Below, in pieces: positions 5,171 through 5,241 of a stretch of 5,241 nt of DNA. The position numbers and the translations under genes are program-made. The DNA comes from Oscillospiraceae bacterium (GTDB taxonomy: Bacteria; Bacillota; Clostridia; Oscillospirales; Acutalibacteraceae), in the NCBI GenBank assembly GCA_031267335.1, contig JAIRZH010000134.1, positions 1 to 5,241 of the forward strand. Reading direction: 5' to 3'. The notes below the pieces were generated by a model. That model saw nothing but the letters and a program-made list of their open reading frames with translations, was not told the DNA's origin and ran no database searches. The stretch's first letter is position 1; every line of letters starts with the position of its first letter.

Positions 5171-5241
5171 CTCCCAAAGAAACAGCGGCTTACGGTGGCT
5201 CGTTGCACTTCGCCAAGGCGCCGCAGACAAGTGTCGCTTTA
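5171..5241. mobile_element. GC-rich segment running off the window, probably the edge of a repetitive or mobile element
   Basis: These 71 bases contain 41 G or C (58%), against roughly 30% in the genes. The segment has several nested pairings: GCGGC 5185-5189 with GCCGC 5220-5224, CGCC-AA-GGCG at 5211-5220, and GACA-AG-TGTC at 5226-5235. Several reading frames are open, but none has a start with a ribosome-binding site; the minus frame is bounded by stops at 5239-5241 and 5158-5160. A foreign or dispersed element is the simplest reading. A structured RNA is the alternative. Its identity cannot be decided here. Confidence 0.35.

Overview
The window reads as chromosomal DNA from a low-GC, endospore-forming Gram-positive bacterium of the Clostridia type (inferred). 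The evidence is the AT-rich coding sequence (28% GC in one line I counted, and similar elsewhere by eye), a SpoIVB sporulation protease, a class B sortase, an LCP-family cell-wall protein, Shine-Dalgarno sites of GGAGG/AAGG type, and frequent TTG/GTG starts. I see no rRNA, tRNA or CRISPR array.

Layout: positions 1-177 hold hairpins that probably terminate a leftward operon. That operon is LCP (TTG start at 2081, stop at 1128) followed by class B sortase (1089 to 178). Both products are membrane-anchored, face outward and work on the cell wall: LCP proteins attach anionic glycopolymers to peptidoglycan, and sortases attach proteins. A 356-base divergent intergenic region (2082-2437) carries a good leftward promoter, a perfect 13-bp inverted repeat, a three-arm alternating palindrome resembling an attenuator, and a plausible but unproven rightward promoter. 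The rightward operon is spoIVB (2438-3658), overlapping by 4 bases a radical SAM/SPASM enzyme (3655-5019) that has a PqqD/RRE-like N-terminal region.

Positions 5020-5241 contain no convincing gene. They hold three tandem copies of a ~50-bp repeat, a 22-base near-palindrome and a GC-rich (58%) tail that runs off the window. This looks like the edge of a mobile or dispersed repetitive element.

The most interesting point is the translational coupling of the forespore signalling protease SpoIVB to a complete RiPP-maturase-like radical SAM enzyme. In well-known genomes spoIVB is commonly next to spo0A instead. Whether the pair forms a sporulation-linked peptide or protein modification system is inference; no precursor peptide is evident in the window.
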